From assembly GCF_910591885.1 (NCBI RefSeq), contig NC_063272.1:10614364-10678363 (forward strand): a DNA stretch of 64,000 nt, written 5' to 3'. Numbering within the stretch: the first letter of the stretch is position 1; the number at the start of each line of letters is the position of its first letter. Source of the DNA: Bombus terrestris (Eukaryota > Arthropoda > Insecta > Hymenoptera > Apidae). Shown here in pieces: positions 23,570 to 35,219 of the stretch. The notes under the pieces are model-generated. The model saw nothing but the letters and a program-made list of their open reading frames with translations, made no database searches and was not told where the DNA came from. The position numbers were made by a program, and so were the translations under genes.

Positions 23570-24270
23570 AGGTTATTCCACTTGTACCGAGAATCGGCGC
23601 GAGTGATATTTAAGCGATTGGAGCGCGCGCGATATTAAAATCTTGGGACGTAATCGTAAACGTAGATAGCCGCGTCGCGTGCAGGATTTGAAATTACGGA
23701 ATCAAAATTCGTTCCGGCTGCTACGAAGTTCACGTGGCATTATCAGAAAGTTCCAGAACTCGCATTATATCCATCGACGGAAACATCGGCTTCCTCTTTC
23801 CGAGCTTGGCCGATCGTAAAAGCGAACGATGGAGAACGAGAACGAGAAAACCAGAGGTAAATCTACAGAGCGAGCCTAAGCAAATGGTGTTCCACGAAGG
23901 GACGCACGCATGCATACCTACAGTCGAAGCCTTTCGGAAATTGTTGATGCTACGGACGTCGGGAAAATACGGCCGCTGTTTGCGCTCGCGTCTCGAATTC
24001 AGCTTCACGTTTCTTAAGGACCGTTCTAACACTGGCGGCTCGAGTTTAATTTCTCACTACGAGAAAGAAGATTCGTTTCCATGTTTTCTTTCTTTCTTAG
24101 TCGTTATTTTCTTATTTGCAAGTAACAACGAACGGAATATTAGAAACTACGCTATAAAACGGAGGTCGGAGAAGAAAAACGTGATAAGTATATTTTTGTT
24201 GATTTTTCCTTTTAACGTCGCTTTACGATTAAACAGGAGAATTTTAACATGGCACAATCGGAAATAAAAA
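23570..24270. promoter_or_regulatory. CpG-rich block with overlapping frames on both strands
   Basis: The plus frame 23734-24267 (177 codons) is the longest in this part of the window, but it opens on a non-ATG codon and shows no domain. Its C-terminal part (FLSFLVVIFLFAS) is hydrophobic by composition. The opposite strand is open over the first 300 bases. This double openness is typical of GC-rich non-coding islands. A coding exon is possible but unsupported. Confidence 0.25.
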
Positions 24271-24879
24271 CCTGTCAGATTCGATGATGTAAGTTTTTTA
24301 GAAGATGATAAGTGAACGAAATTTTGTGCAAGTCAAACGTATGACTATTAAGGCGATATTTTAGTAGCATTTTCAATATTGCGATATTACGATGGTTGTT
24401 ATTTTGAAAATTTAGAAGAGGATGAAAAGACGCATGTTCCGGCTCCAAATCCAAGTAAAAAGACAATTTTCATCATATACGTGGATTAATTGACAATGTA
24501 CTGAATCTTAAAACTGTTTCCCTGCAAAAAATAGGAACGTGACTTATCGCGTACTTTATCTGTAATCTTTAAATATACTCGGAAAGTTGGTAGATTTTTT
24601 TTAATCTTAGACTGTACTCTGCATATTTTGTATTTAAAGTTTATCGATTTTATTCCCCTTGATACGTTAATCTTAGTCAATCTCTGTACAATTTATAAAA
24701 TCACATTGCATGCGTATGTATAAAGGCTATGCTACTGAATCAGTAGAATAACGAGGATAATGAACAAATTTGGTTCAACGAAAATTTAATTTCACGTTCC
24801 ATCAAAGGTAAATATATACAATCATTTCATGAAAAATGTATTAATAATTTTATTTCAGTGGAAATATCTTAGCAGGAAG

Positions 24880-25440
24880 AACGGTTTTAGCGTGCCATTT
24901 CTTGAAACCAACCTGCGCGACGGCGACGACGACGACGACATGGAAAGGGGAGAATATCCATGGACAATCAGCGGAGCATATTTCATATTCAGCGACCCGT
25001 GACCTTGCAATCTTCGAGTGGAAGAGGGTGGGCTAACTGGCCGGACGCCTCTGAAATTGAATCCACAATCGAGAGCAAGTCGTCTCCTCTCCGCAGTGTA
25101 ACGTATGCATTGGTTTGAGTAAATGGACGATGTCCATCTTCTCCTCTTCGTCCTTTTCACTTCTTCCCCTTTAGTCCGTTCCAACCCCGTTCCACCTATC
25201 TTCCCCTGCACGTTCCCAGGATGTCCCCAAGAGCATCGAAGTCCTTTTTGCACGTTCTACGTACTTACTCGACCTTGTCCACGTTTTCTCACCCTAATCC
25301 GCTTTGTTGACAGCAACGTGTGTACGTATGATTGTCCCCTATGTACACCTGCGGATTTCTGCTCTAGCAAATGGCAGTAGATTTTCCGAACGCTCGTCGT
25401 TTTCTCTGAACGCGACTAATGGGGAATAATTCGATCGCGA
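24880..25440. promoter_or_regulatory. CpG-rich island with (GAC)n run
   Basis: A G+C-rich block containing an imperfect CGACGACGACGACGAC run at 24917-24940. It hosts the cysteine-rich frame noted separately. If that frame is not real, the block is best read as regulatory DNA. Confidence 0.3.
25123..25380 (+). CDS. Candidate small cysteine-rich secreted peptide
   Basis: An ATG directly preceded by an in-frame TAA opens 85 codons to TAG. The N-terminus MDDVHLLLFVLFTSSPLVRS has a hydrophobic core like a signal peptide, though the two Asp residues before it are atypical. The remainder (about 65 residues) holds eight cysteines. Their spacing is C-x4-C-x8-C-x8-C-x14-C-x3-C-x2-C-x5-C, and the peptide is rich in proline. 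Insect secreted peptides often look like this, but I recognise no family. Against it: the -3 base is T, the region is a C/T-biased island that favours such codons by chance, and the minus strand is also open (24855-25253). No splice context or polyadenylation signal was identified. Confidence 0.2.
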   Translation: MDDVHLLLFVLFTSSPLVRSNPVPPIFPCTFPGCPQEHRSPFCTFYVLTRPCPRFLTLIRFVDSNVCTYDCPLCTPADFCSSKWQ

Positions 25441-25449
25441 AGAAGTAGA

Positions 25450-27840
25450 CGTTATCGATGAGGAATTAAAACGAACAATTGCACGGTTTCAAAGTTATAT
25501 CATACGGCGGAATGACGTAATGAGATGTCGCGAAACATGGTAATTTATATGGCATCTGTGTATCTGTAAACTTGATTCTTCAATGTTGCATTTATTAATA
25601 GAGTATATTCCTTTCGTTACGATATTGTTTTAGGATTTACAAGTTATAAGTACGTGGCTATGGTAATTCAAACGACGATTTAAATCGTTTCTCTTAGTTA
25701 AGGGGTTAACAGAAAATAACTAACATTTGTATAAATTAATACAAATGAACGAACGATGAACGATGAAGATTGACGAATGTAACACAATCATAGGTCTATC
25801 GATAATATTTATTTGCAACAGATTGTATGAATAATAAGATGAATCCTTCACTGCATGTGTTTGCATCGCAAAGTGCTTACGACTACGTTTATGATATTGT
25901 AAGATATTTTGTATTTCAATTTCTTACTTCCTAAGGATAGAAACGTGAATTACTTGGGCACGAAGTCGTCGGCCTATGACTATGATATACGATGATCCTA
26001 ATTCGTTTTTATTATTAACTCGACAAAGTGGATGTAACATTGAAAAGAAAAGTATTTTATACAATTATATGCTCTGTTGTAAATCAGAATCTATGTGGTA
26101 CTAACGTGGGGCTCGCGTGAATTAATATTCTTGACTAATTTTACGACAATACGGTAGTTGTTCCCATCAAAGCAAAGAATAATTCTTTTTATTTGCAGTC
26201 GATTTGTCGGTTGTCAACGGAACACTCCTATAATGCAGAGCTATTACTCTCTCGGGGACGAACTTTTAATTAACGATCGTTTTAAACGAGCGTAATTGAA
26301 GTGGAACGATCTGTCATGTGCGTAGAAAAGATTGAAAGCTGATATGTGAGTTCATTTGTTCGCGTTATGCGCTATAGAGAGAGTAATCGATGACACAGAA
26401 AAGTTTCATCTGACCAGCCACTAAAGGGTTGTCCATATCGTGTAATAACTCGGATTCTGTTATCTCTCTTTCAATCGAAATTCTCTTCAGAGTTTTATTC
26501 TTTCCCAATTTGGAAAGCCGTGAAATTCAATTTCATAACTGAATTTTCTGAACACTTTTGCCTTATTGAAGCTGACAGAGAAAATGATCCGTTAGCAACG
26601 TGAGCGATGATATATTATTCTCTTTATCGAATTAGATACGGTATTTGTAGTGATTGAAAGTATGGGAAACATTTATGTACGCTTCATTTATGTATAACTT
26701 GCACTCATAATAAAATCTAGTTAGAAGTATAAAACGTAGAAGATGAGAAGAATACAATTATTATGGCATTTTTGTTCTGCAATAATTAGATATAAAACAT
26801 GCTTGCGTGTTCGTCGGTGACTAAATCATAACGAGTAATCCATTTTTATGTGTATTTAGTTCATTGTAAATATTATATTCAAAATTATTTAACACGTATT
26901 ATAGTTAGCCAATAGAGCTGCGATAAACTTAGAATTTTATTTTTAGATAAATATTATTACAGATTATTTTTATAGCTAGAATATATTACAAAAATGCGAA
27001 ACTTTAAAAGATAGCGCGTGCATGTATCTAAAAATATGAATGAAGCAAAGCTACATGTTTATTCCAACAAATTCTCCAATTGTCATCTGGTTAAATTCGA
27101 CAAGTTATTAAATTAAATGAACCAGTGATTTTGTCCCGCCAATTACGAAAACGATAGGAAGATCTCGGTATTAATCTTTGAGATGGAAATTAAGGTGCCA
27201 GTCACTCGCAAAGAAGTCGAACTGATAAGCAGAATTCGAGCAGACCAAAGGAATCAATTAAAAATGAATGCCGACGAATTATTAAGAGATACTGCGACTT
27301 AAGCACCACCGGGGAACTTTCGTATCAGAGACGGCCAGAAGAAAGTTCGAGACTTGCTCGGAAGGGAAATAAGTTTAAACTTCGTACTTTCGTTACTCGA
27401 GACACCTGTGAACAAACAGACGCGTCTACGACAAATTAAAACTTGTCGCTCTGCTAAGTTACCGTCTTGCGAGTTTTCCGTGTTATACGTTATTTTCTCG
27501 TGATATTCCACCAATTATCTCATTCATCGAAGGTAAACACGAATTTAAACGTTTCCCGCCTCTTTCTCTGTACCTTCTCGTTTTTGAAGTTCTCGTTTAC
27601 GACGATTGCGTTTACAATCAAATATTCGATATCCTAATTAAACAAAAGTTTCAAAACTTGCTACGATTTCTGCGATACCAACAACGAAAGACTAGAATCT
27701 TTGACATGAAATTTAATTAATAGAGATAATAATCTAAAAGTGCGTCAAAATTTATGATCGGACTATACGACCAGCATTTCGGATAGGACAAAACGAAGCC
27801 GATCGAATGACTTTTGCAAAGAGTATCGAGCATACTTTTA
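25450..27840. other. AT-rich spacer
   Basis: Mainly AT-rich with a somewhat CpG-rich patch at about 27120-27540. The minus frame 27299-27514 there opens on a non-ATG codon and shows no motif. Nothing else recognised. Confidence 0.5.
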
Positions 27841-29290
27841 GTTTGTTTAAGGAAACCACCAGACGTGGTTGCGAATACGCGGAAGAGGCGTGGTAACTAT
27901 CGGCGACCCTTTTCCAGCGGCTCCCTCGTCGACAGCCAGCAGTCCACCCCGCGCAACCGCGTCTACGTTAGCGAACATGTTTGAGCCATTCGCACGCGAA
28001 ATTTATTCATCGGTTCGTACAAAACAGCATCGCGAGTTGTTTAGGGCTCGATGAAGAATTCACCGAACTACGCTGACCTGTTCGCTATTCCGTTCCAGCC
28101 CCTATCCTGTTACGTCGATAAATTTGCCTGGTCGAAGCCCCTCCTTTCCCACTGAAAATGATTAAACTTTGAAAAGTGCTCCGATTTCACCGGTACCGCA
28201 CGCTGTCCATTCCGTTTGCACGCGGTTCGTCAGGCGATAAATATTTTTCGTTCGACGCGTTGCAGCCATTTTTGTCTCGCAACCAGATCCACAGGAAATG
28301 TCGTTTGCTAGTTTCCTTTCTTTTTTTTTTTTTTTTTTCTAGGTAACATCTGTATCGCTTTTATAAAGCTTATCGATTTCATATTTTCGCCCTTTCGAAT
28401 GTACACTACATATGGAGCTACTACGTACGTCGAGCATAACACACGCTAAGAGTAGAAAAGCAAATTTCCATTCGTTGCTGCACGATTTGAATACGAATGT
28501 ATGAATCGCCGTGTCATTCGTGCGTTTAGGAGGTTTTAATTGCTTTCAGATGCAGATATCTCGAAATTAACACGTCCGTTGCGGACTTGATTCTCGTTTC
28601 GCACGATGCTGTACGTTGACAGAAAATTTTCGCGCAATACCCGTCTTTGTATCGTGACCATCCCGGAATTCCTAATTTACGTGCCACGTCCAAACCGAAA
28701 CCATACGTAATCTAACACTGTGCGCGATTCGAATTATCACACTGTGTGTATGATTCGAATTACCGATATTTATTATAATGAAATTTTTGATCGTCTATTC
28801 AAAATTCAAGTAGCCTTTGATCAAGTATAAATCATCTGATCGCGATTCCACAGTGGATGACCAAAAAATCTGCTATACGTAGATTGCGGTCTTAAAAGGC
28901 TCGGGGTGGTTTAACGAAGCAACTTTTCACAGGGGCAGTTCTTCTCGAGAGGTTACCAGAAATTCTGGAGCGCTTTCGCGGTTCGTTTCACCGGGCGGAA
29001 AAAAAGAATTTTTTTAAGAAAAGCCTGGAAAGGCGAGGTTTGACTCAGACTACTTAAAGGCGCGAGCACACATGTCAACGAGCGACTGCCGCAATAGTGT
29101 TCTTAGCCTCGCTCCTCACGGGAGCCTTCTAGATTTTCAGCCGCCTTTCACAAGCTTTCTCGAGTAAAGTACACGCCATTTCGGCATTCTACCAAGCTTC
29201 TTGCGCTCCTCTGATCTCTACCCGGCAAGTTCTCCTCTTTGTTACCTTCCGCCTAATTATCGTCGTAACTTGTATGCGATTTTCTTACGT
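27840..29290. promoter_or_regulatory. Large CpG-rich island with poly-T tract
   Basis: About 1.4 kb of elevated G+C and CpG, the largest island in the window. It is interrupted by an 18-T run at 28321-28338. Frames are short. I see no exon I can defend. The size and composition suggest a conserved regulatory region or an unannotated promoter/first exon. Confidence 0.35.
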
Positions 29291-29825
29291 CACGCTCCTC
29301 TTATTTGATAAATAAGACTACATTGTATAGCTTCGTGAAGTATTTTCGACGGTGAGCTCTTTGTTCGTTGATATGCACAGAACGTACGAGAATGACGCGT
29401 TATTACATCGAATCGTTGAATTATTTTTCCTTTCTTGCTTTCGGGGGTTTTCACGTTCGAGACCTCTTTGAGTCTTTCGAGTATTCCCAAATGCCAAGGG
29501 GAATGTTTTGTGAATTTTCTTTATTTTTACACGGACTAAAATTATTTTTGAAATTTCTTGCATTCTTGCTTCTACTTATTTCGAGAGCTTATTTCTCTTT
29601 CCATTCGCTCCTTCGCGACGACTTATTATTTAACCGTAGCTTTCAGCTTTTTCGTGAATGCCTATGAATGTATATGAAAACATACTTTAACGAAGTAGGT
29701 ACTCTGGTAAAAGATTATCGTCATAAAATGATGATTAACAGTGAAAAGGAAAAAGAAAAAAAAAGGAGACTGAATAAGTCTGATCTAGACCTTATATCCT
29801 TTAGTACTCTGTACTAGACATATTG

Positions 29826-30194
29826 TACAGGGTGTTTCATGATAAATGGGTACTATTTAATAGATAGATTCAGCATCCAAAAATAATAAAAAAAAAATTG
29901 CATATCAACATATACCCTATTTGATCTTGTTTAAGAGATACAAGGAGTTTTGTGTAGCATCATTTCGTATCCGATTACCTTCATGGGGGCAGATGCCTTG
30001 CTATTAATGTGGTGACTCTTTTAATACCCTCTGATATTCTTTGAATTCGTTGAAACCTTTGTTCGATTTTATGGAAAAGTATTTCACTCTCGGTGGATGT
30101 CGAATGTACAATGAACTTCAAGTATCCCTACAAATAAAAATGAAACGGATGCATGTATTCATCTCGTTTCTGAAATATTGCGAGACACCCTGTA
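29826..30194. mobile_element. Short-TIR element, TACAGGGTGT ends
   Basis: The left end reads TACAGGGTGTTTC at 29826. The right end, as reverse complement from 30194, reads TACAGGGTGTCTC, so 12 of 13 bases match. If the outer TA is the target duplication, the inverted repeat proper starts CAGGGTGT, which would fit a TA-targeting element such as Tc1/mariner. That assignment is inference. The 369-base interior includes a poly-A run (29887-29896) and no intact transposase, so the element is non-autonomous or degraded. Confidence 0.6.
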
Positions 30195-31009
30195 TACGTG
30201 GAATGCATGAAATTGTATTGCGGGTGATCGTAGATCGTGGCTGTATTGAAAAAGTATATTTAAAAAAAGAAAGATAATTGAAGATATTAGATAAGCTTAT
30301 TATTTTAAACGAGTGTTAAACGAAATTATGTTAATATCAAACGAGAGATCATTAATTCTTTTGACTTATTTAGAAATAATACCTATTCAAGCACGCGGAT
30401 CATTATTTTACAAATTGCTCTTCATTCGAAATTAAAAAGAGGAAGACACAAGGGAGCAAAAAAGCAATATTATTGTTGCACAGAGTTTTTGAATTCCTTA
30501 GTAGGTAAAACGAGAACTATACATATAACACTTGGTGTGTTCTAGTGATCTATATATTTATAAAAAGTGTATGTATCTATTTTCAATCAAACAAATACAA
30601 ATAAAGAAACATATTGATACGTTTGATATGTATACTGTTGATGTGGAAACGAGATTGCAAATTTAACAAGAGTGGCTTTTATTTGACGATATAAAAATTT
30701 CGATACAAGCACATAGTTATGGAAATTCTATTTTCCTTTACCGATTTGTAATACGTACTTTTCGTTACGTTGCCTTCTCGGAAAATTAATAGAAACATTT
30801 AATTTACAGAATACCGATTTAATTCCTATGAAAGCTAAAAATAATGTTATTCCGTCGTTTAGAATTATTAAAAGTATTCTGAATATTTCGCGTACGAAGT
30901 ACAAGTAAAAACGAAGGAAGAGAAATAGCTCGAAACAGTCAATAAAAATAAACTCCGATTCTTTCAGCAGAATAATCGTCAGATTTTCGGTAACGTACAT
31001 GTTCACAGG

Positions 31010-31600
31010 TACGTGCACAAAATTTCCAGGGAAAGCTACGGCGTGAAAAAAGAAGGAACGAGAATGAAAGAAGAGCTCGAAGTGGAGCACACGCGTTTCA
31101 AAACGATTTCTGCAGTGACGTTCGCACAGCAGCTACGGTTCTCGAAGCTCTCTTATGTGCTTTCAGAGGACTTTCAGAAGCTTTCTCGGAAGCAACTGCA
31201 TCGCGTTTTCAACCTCTCATGGGTATTTACTCGCTAATAGCGTGCAAAGTACACGCCGCGGAATTTCGCAGCCTTCGTTGCTTTTACCACCCTACGAGTG
31301 CCGCGTCGTCCGGAAGGAACTCTGACCCCCTTCAGTCAAACTGTCTTCACGATTTCCCCCTATTAAGCGGAATAAACCTTTTCCAGGCTAGTCATTACCT
31401 TCACTTCCACTGTTAGTAATTTGTCGGCACTGTTGTTTAGCTGGGAAATTGTTTCTATAACAACGTGTCGTTCAGAAATGAAATCAGTCCTTTGTGACGG
31501 GATAAAGGAGCCAACGACGTACCAGAAACTACTTGCATACGCGCGTCTTTGACGCGATATAAGCTAAACGCTAGGAGTCTATTTTGGAACGTGTATTTTC
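31010..31600. promoter_or_regulatory. CpG-richer island
   Basis: Elevated G+C with overlapping short plus frames (31013-31237, 31219-31416). Neither starts at a convincing ATG or shows a domain. Candidate non-coding regulatory block. Confidence 0.25.
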
Positions 31601-32030
31601 AGCGTATTAATTTATTTCGTTCGCCTTCCATCCGTGATATTGCGAGTTATACCTATACATACATTATACATTATACTTTGATATAATTAAGGAATACTTT
31701 TGCATAAACTCGATCACAACGTAATTAGAACAGCAGGTACGGTTATTAATTTTTATTCACACACCGAGTAACGTTCACGGAGATATAAAGGTATTTCAAA
31801 CCAGATGTTCGTTACTATGAAACGAAAATTTTGTTAACGTAAAAGAAACTTCTCCAAAAGTATCATATTTTCATAAAAGATACAGAAATCGTTTTGAATT
31901 TTTTAAATAGCCTCGTATATCTTTCTTGTTATATTTTTATACTACGTTAGGGGATGAATTTAATATAGCAACGCCTATCCTTCATCTACCTGTTCCTATA
32001 ATAATGTATAATTTCTTTTTGGATTATCGC

Positions 32031-32312
32031 CTACACGTAACATCTGCATAAAATAATCATAAATGACGCAAGTATCGTTTCGATGGCGAGTAGAACGGTC
32101 ATAATGTATGTCACTTGTACAAACACGTATTTCTTTGGTTTAATGGCGGACCGATGTAGGGGGTAAGAGGGAACTAATTTCGTACGAGCCCATGGAGGTT
32201 CACGAAGGTTATCTATTTCACTCCCGTAAATACCGAATCCTGTAACATGCGGGCGTGGGCTGCAGGTCCACCGGTTATCTGGACAACACCTCTTTCCTCT
32301 CCCCTCAAACAT
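32031..32312 (-). CDS. Unrecognised frame with C-terminal membrane segment
   Basis: An ATG at 32310-32312 opens 93 codons to TAG at 32031-32033. The first 65 residues are polar with several cysteines and basic residues. Residues about 66-90 form one long hydrophobic segment (VTYIMTVLLAIETILASFMI) suited to a single membrane span, followed by CRCYV. A short single-pass protein or the last exon of a membrane protein would look like this. Codons are evenly used and the frame sits in a CpG-rich island. The plus strand over the first part is also open, and the start context (C at -3) is weak. I recognise no family. Confidence 0.2.
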   Translation of the reverse strand: MFEGRGKRCCPDNRWTCSPRPHVTGFGIYGSEIDNLREPPWARTKLVPSYPLHRSAIKPKKYVFVQVTYIMTVLLAIETILASFMIILCRCYV

Positions 32313-32600
32313 TTGCAGGGCTGGGATTTAATTGCCTCTTCTATTTTGTGCGTCACGTACGCAGCGATTTGCGGTCGGACAACCCCGCGATATTAATTTC
32401 GTCGACCGCTTTGCCGACTAATAAAAGAACCAAGGAATAATCGCGATTACGTTGCTCTCGTGAACCGTTTAATTGCGATACTTGTCGATGCGGGCACGCG
32501 ATGCGAAATTTAGATTTCGCTCATTCTAACGCTTCTCACGGAGGAACGTTTTCCGAGGAGACGTGTCAGTTTATATTCATTTCACTGGCTCTTTCATTGA
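32090..32600. promoter_or_regulatory. CpG-rich island
   Basis: Elevated G+C and CpG with several TAAT-type sites. It overlaps the minus-strand frame noted separately. If that frame is not coding, this is best read as a regulatory element. Confidence 0.25.
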
Positions 32601-32749
32601 TATCTCCTTCCAGTAATTTTACAAATTTTTATTCCTTCGCGCGATCATTTTTAAAGTGCTACTTTCATTGTTGCGAATATCAATTTGCTTCTTTTTTTTT
32701 TTTTCTTGCATACTAAATTGGAGCACGGAGATAATTTCACCTGAATTTA

Positions 32750-35120
32750 TTATTTACGATAGAGTGGCAATTGTTAGCTTTTTCTTTATCGAGCAAAATA
32801 GTTGACGAATTTAAGTTTCGTTAATATTGATTACATTCGATTAAATTGAAACCACCGAATCGCCAATGTGGATCTGTTATTTTACCTGAAATATCCACGA
32901 AAGCTTCTCTTTATTAGCCAAATCAGTTGACTTCAGATTGTTTCATTTAAATAATTCACGTAGCCCTATTAAATATAATTAATACACAGTTAATAATTAA
33001 TTCTTAATTCTGTCATAAAATACAGATAACGGAGATTGTGAACATTTAAAGCTATGTGATACTAGAATACGTAATTGGTAAGAAAATTTATTATACGAAG
33101 TAACAGAATATGTACGCTAACGAGGAGTATTATCTTAGGATGTATTCGCTGCGAAATGATATTTTATCAATGCTATGTTTACTATTATTACTTCATTACA
33201 ATGTCAGAACAGCATATGAAATTACATCTCCACTCATTAAACTCGAACTTGCAAGAATATCTACCTGATATATAATTACATTTATTAAACAAGTAATTAA
33301 ATACGTCATATTATACGATTTAAGAAACTCTTATTTTCTCTTTAGCATTTTTAGCAGCATGAACCTGTTGCCTGTACTATTATAATAAAGTAATAAAGTA
33401 ATTATAAGATGTTATACGAGCTCTCAGATAATCATACGAATTTTAATATTTTAAGTAATTTAATAGTTCTTGATACATTGTTACATCCAAATCCTTTATA
33501 GCGGATTTTATATTGAATTATCTTTAAGATAAATATTCGTTGCGTTGTAAAATAAAATAATCTCTATCGATATAATAATTTACGAGATCGCGAGTTTCGA
33601 AGAGATAGTAATGAATGACTTTCCTGTTAAAAAAATCCCGATGTTGCTTATCGAACGATTTAAACAATCATTAAAAATGTATTATATAGTAGTTTTCGAT
33701 TTAGCCTTTCTACTGGTAACAAACATTTTCAAAAACGTTTAAGCTGAGATAACAGCGAAGGACAAGAAGAACAGGAAATGTACATCGAAACGTCTTTGTG
33801 GACATCGAATTGCTTGGAATCATTGGTAATCTGATTTCCGACCAGGGTCGATCCTGGAAATACGACAGTTCATCCTTCAGTGGCTATCGGAAGTAATCTA
33901 ATTCCGGATGGGTAAGCCGGAAAAAGAGGAAACATTACTAGATCGAATGTTTCCCGAGATCGTTCCGCGGCTGTTAGGGACGCATCGTGGCCGACGAAAG
34001 CAAGTTACACGGGTCGCTTAAAATATTAAACTTTCTTCAATTTCGTGCAGAACTCTCTTTTCATATTACGCTTTCCTTTCATATTTAAGGAACAGGTATG
34101 CATAGTGGAATTTTCGCCAACTTTTAGCTTTTACGAAACACAAACTGTAATAATTATAGATGCGTACGTGTGTAAACTGGAGTTCATACGAACGACTTTC
34201 GATATTTATCGTTAAAGTTGTCGAATCAATGAAATTGTACGATATAGTACGATGCTATCGTTATATTATCTCAGGCGTAAGACAGTTTTTTTTTTCGAGT
34301 TTAAAACAACAACGGTTCATACTTCTAAAGTTTCTATACAACCTGATCGTCGCAATTTAAGCATAAAATTAAACGAAACGATGATAGAATTACGACCAAT
34401 CGAATCGTCGCAACTTACAGCGGTGATTTGCATTAAGTTTCATTGTTCGAGGTCGATAATCGATGAGACGGGGGGAAAATATAAGATAAAACTAGAGAAA
34501 GAGGAGCAATTGCATAGCGTTGGCTTTGGAACACGGTTCGATTATCTATTCCCAATTCTTTCGAAACGATCCACGGCTTGATCCTATTTAATGGCCGTGC
34601 CATTGCTATCTGTTCCCTATGAACCCTCCAGTTTCGCCATCAATGGGACTCGGATTTGCGTTTGTTAGCGGAAAACTGGGCTCTTTTATACTCGTATGTC
34701 CATCGCGAAGCTGTACTCGTATATCTGCTTTTTTTTACGTTCTTCTATTTCTATTCTTTTATTTCCTCTCTTACACGATACGGATTCTTACATGTATTTA
34801 TGTTTCTGTATTTAAATATTTCCCTTCTTTCTAGAAAAAATGTATATGGACGATATTTTATTTAAAAATCCTTTAACCACTTCTTTCAAATTTTAGCTAC
34901 TACATAATTGCTCGTTACTTATTTATTCTATATAATATGTACAGAGTTTTTATTTCTGCTTAATTTATGATTAATATAATTGATCAAGCTCGCATTTGAA
35001 AAACGTCAGAAATATATACGTGTATGTATTAAATAATCAGCTTGAACACGCATTTATTATTTCAAATTTATTCTATATCGATATCACGTATTATGATCAA
35101 CAATAGAATCATAATTATAC
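32750..35120. other. AT-rich spacer with a mixed patch
   Basis: AT-rich except for a CpG-rich patch at about 33820-34030. The plus frame 34252-34581 is unremarkable. No repeat recognised. Confidence 0.5.
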
Positions 35121-35126
35121 ATCGCC

Positions 35127-35140
35127 ATCAATATTTCATG

Positions 35141-35177
<37 letters not shown>

Positions 35178-35210
35178 ATCTCTATCTCTAGTGGAAATCA
35201 ATATTTCATG
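35127..35210. repeat. (CT)n / (CTATCT)n microsatellite bounded by a 14-base direct repeat
   Basis: A CT run from about 35144 to 35170 passes into CTATCT repeats up to 35190. ATCAATATTTCATG stands on both sides, at 35127-35140 and 35197-35210. The arrangement resembles a target-site duplication around an inserted simple-repeat tail, or slippage that duplicated the flank. Confidence 0.7.
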
Positions 35211-35219
35211 TGTTCAACT

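Noticed and set aside
23734..24267. 177-codon plus frame as a gene
   Set aside because: Opens on a non-ATG codon, no domain, opposite strand also open over the first 300 bases, and no splice sites; kept only as part of a CpG-rich block.
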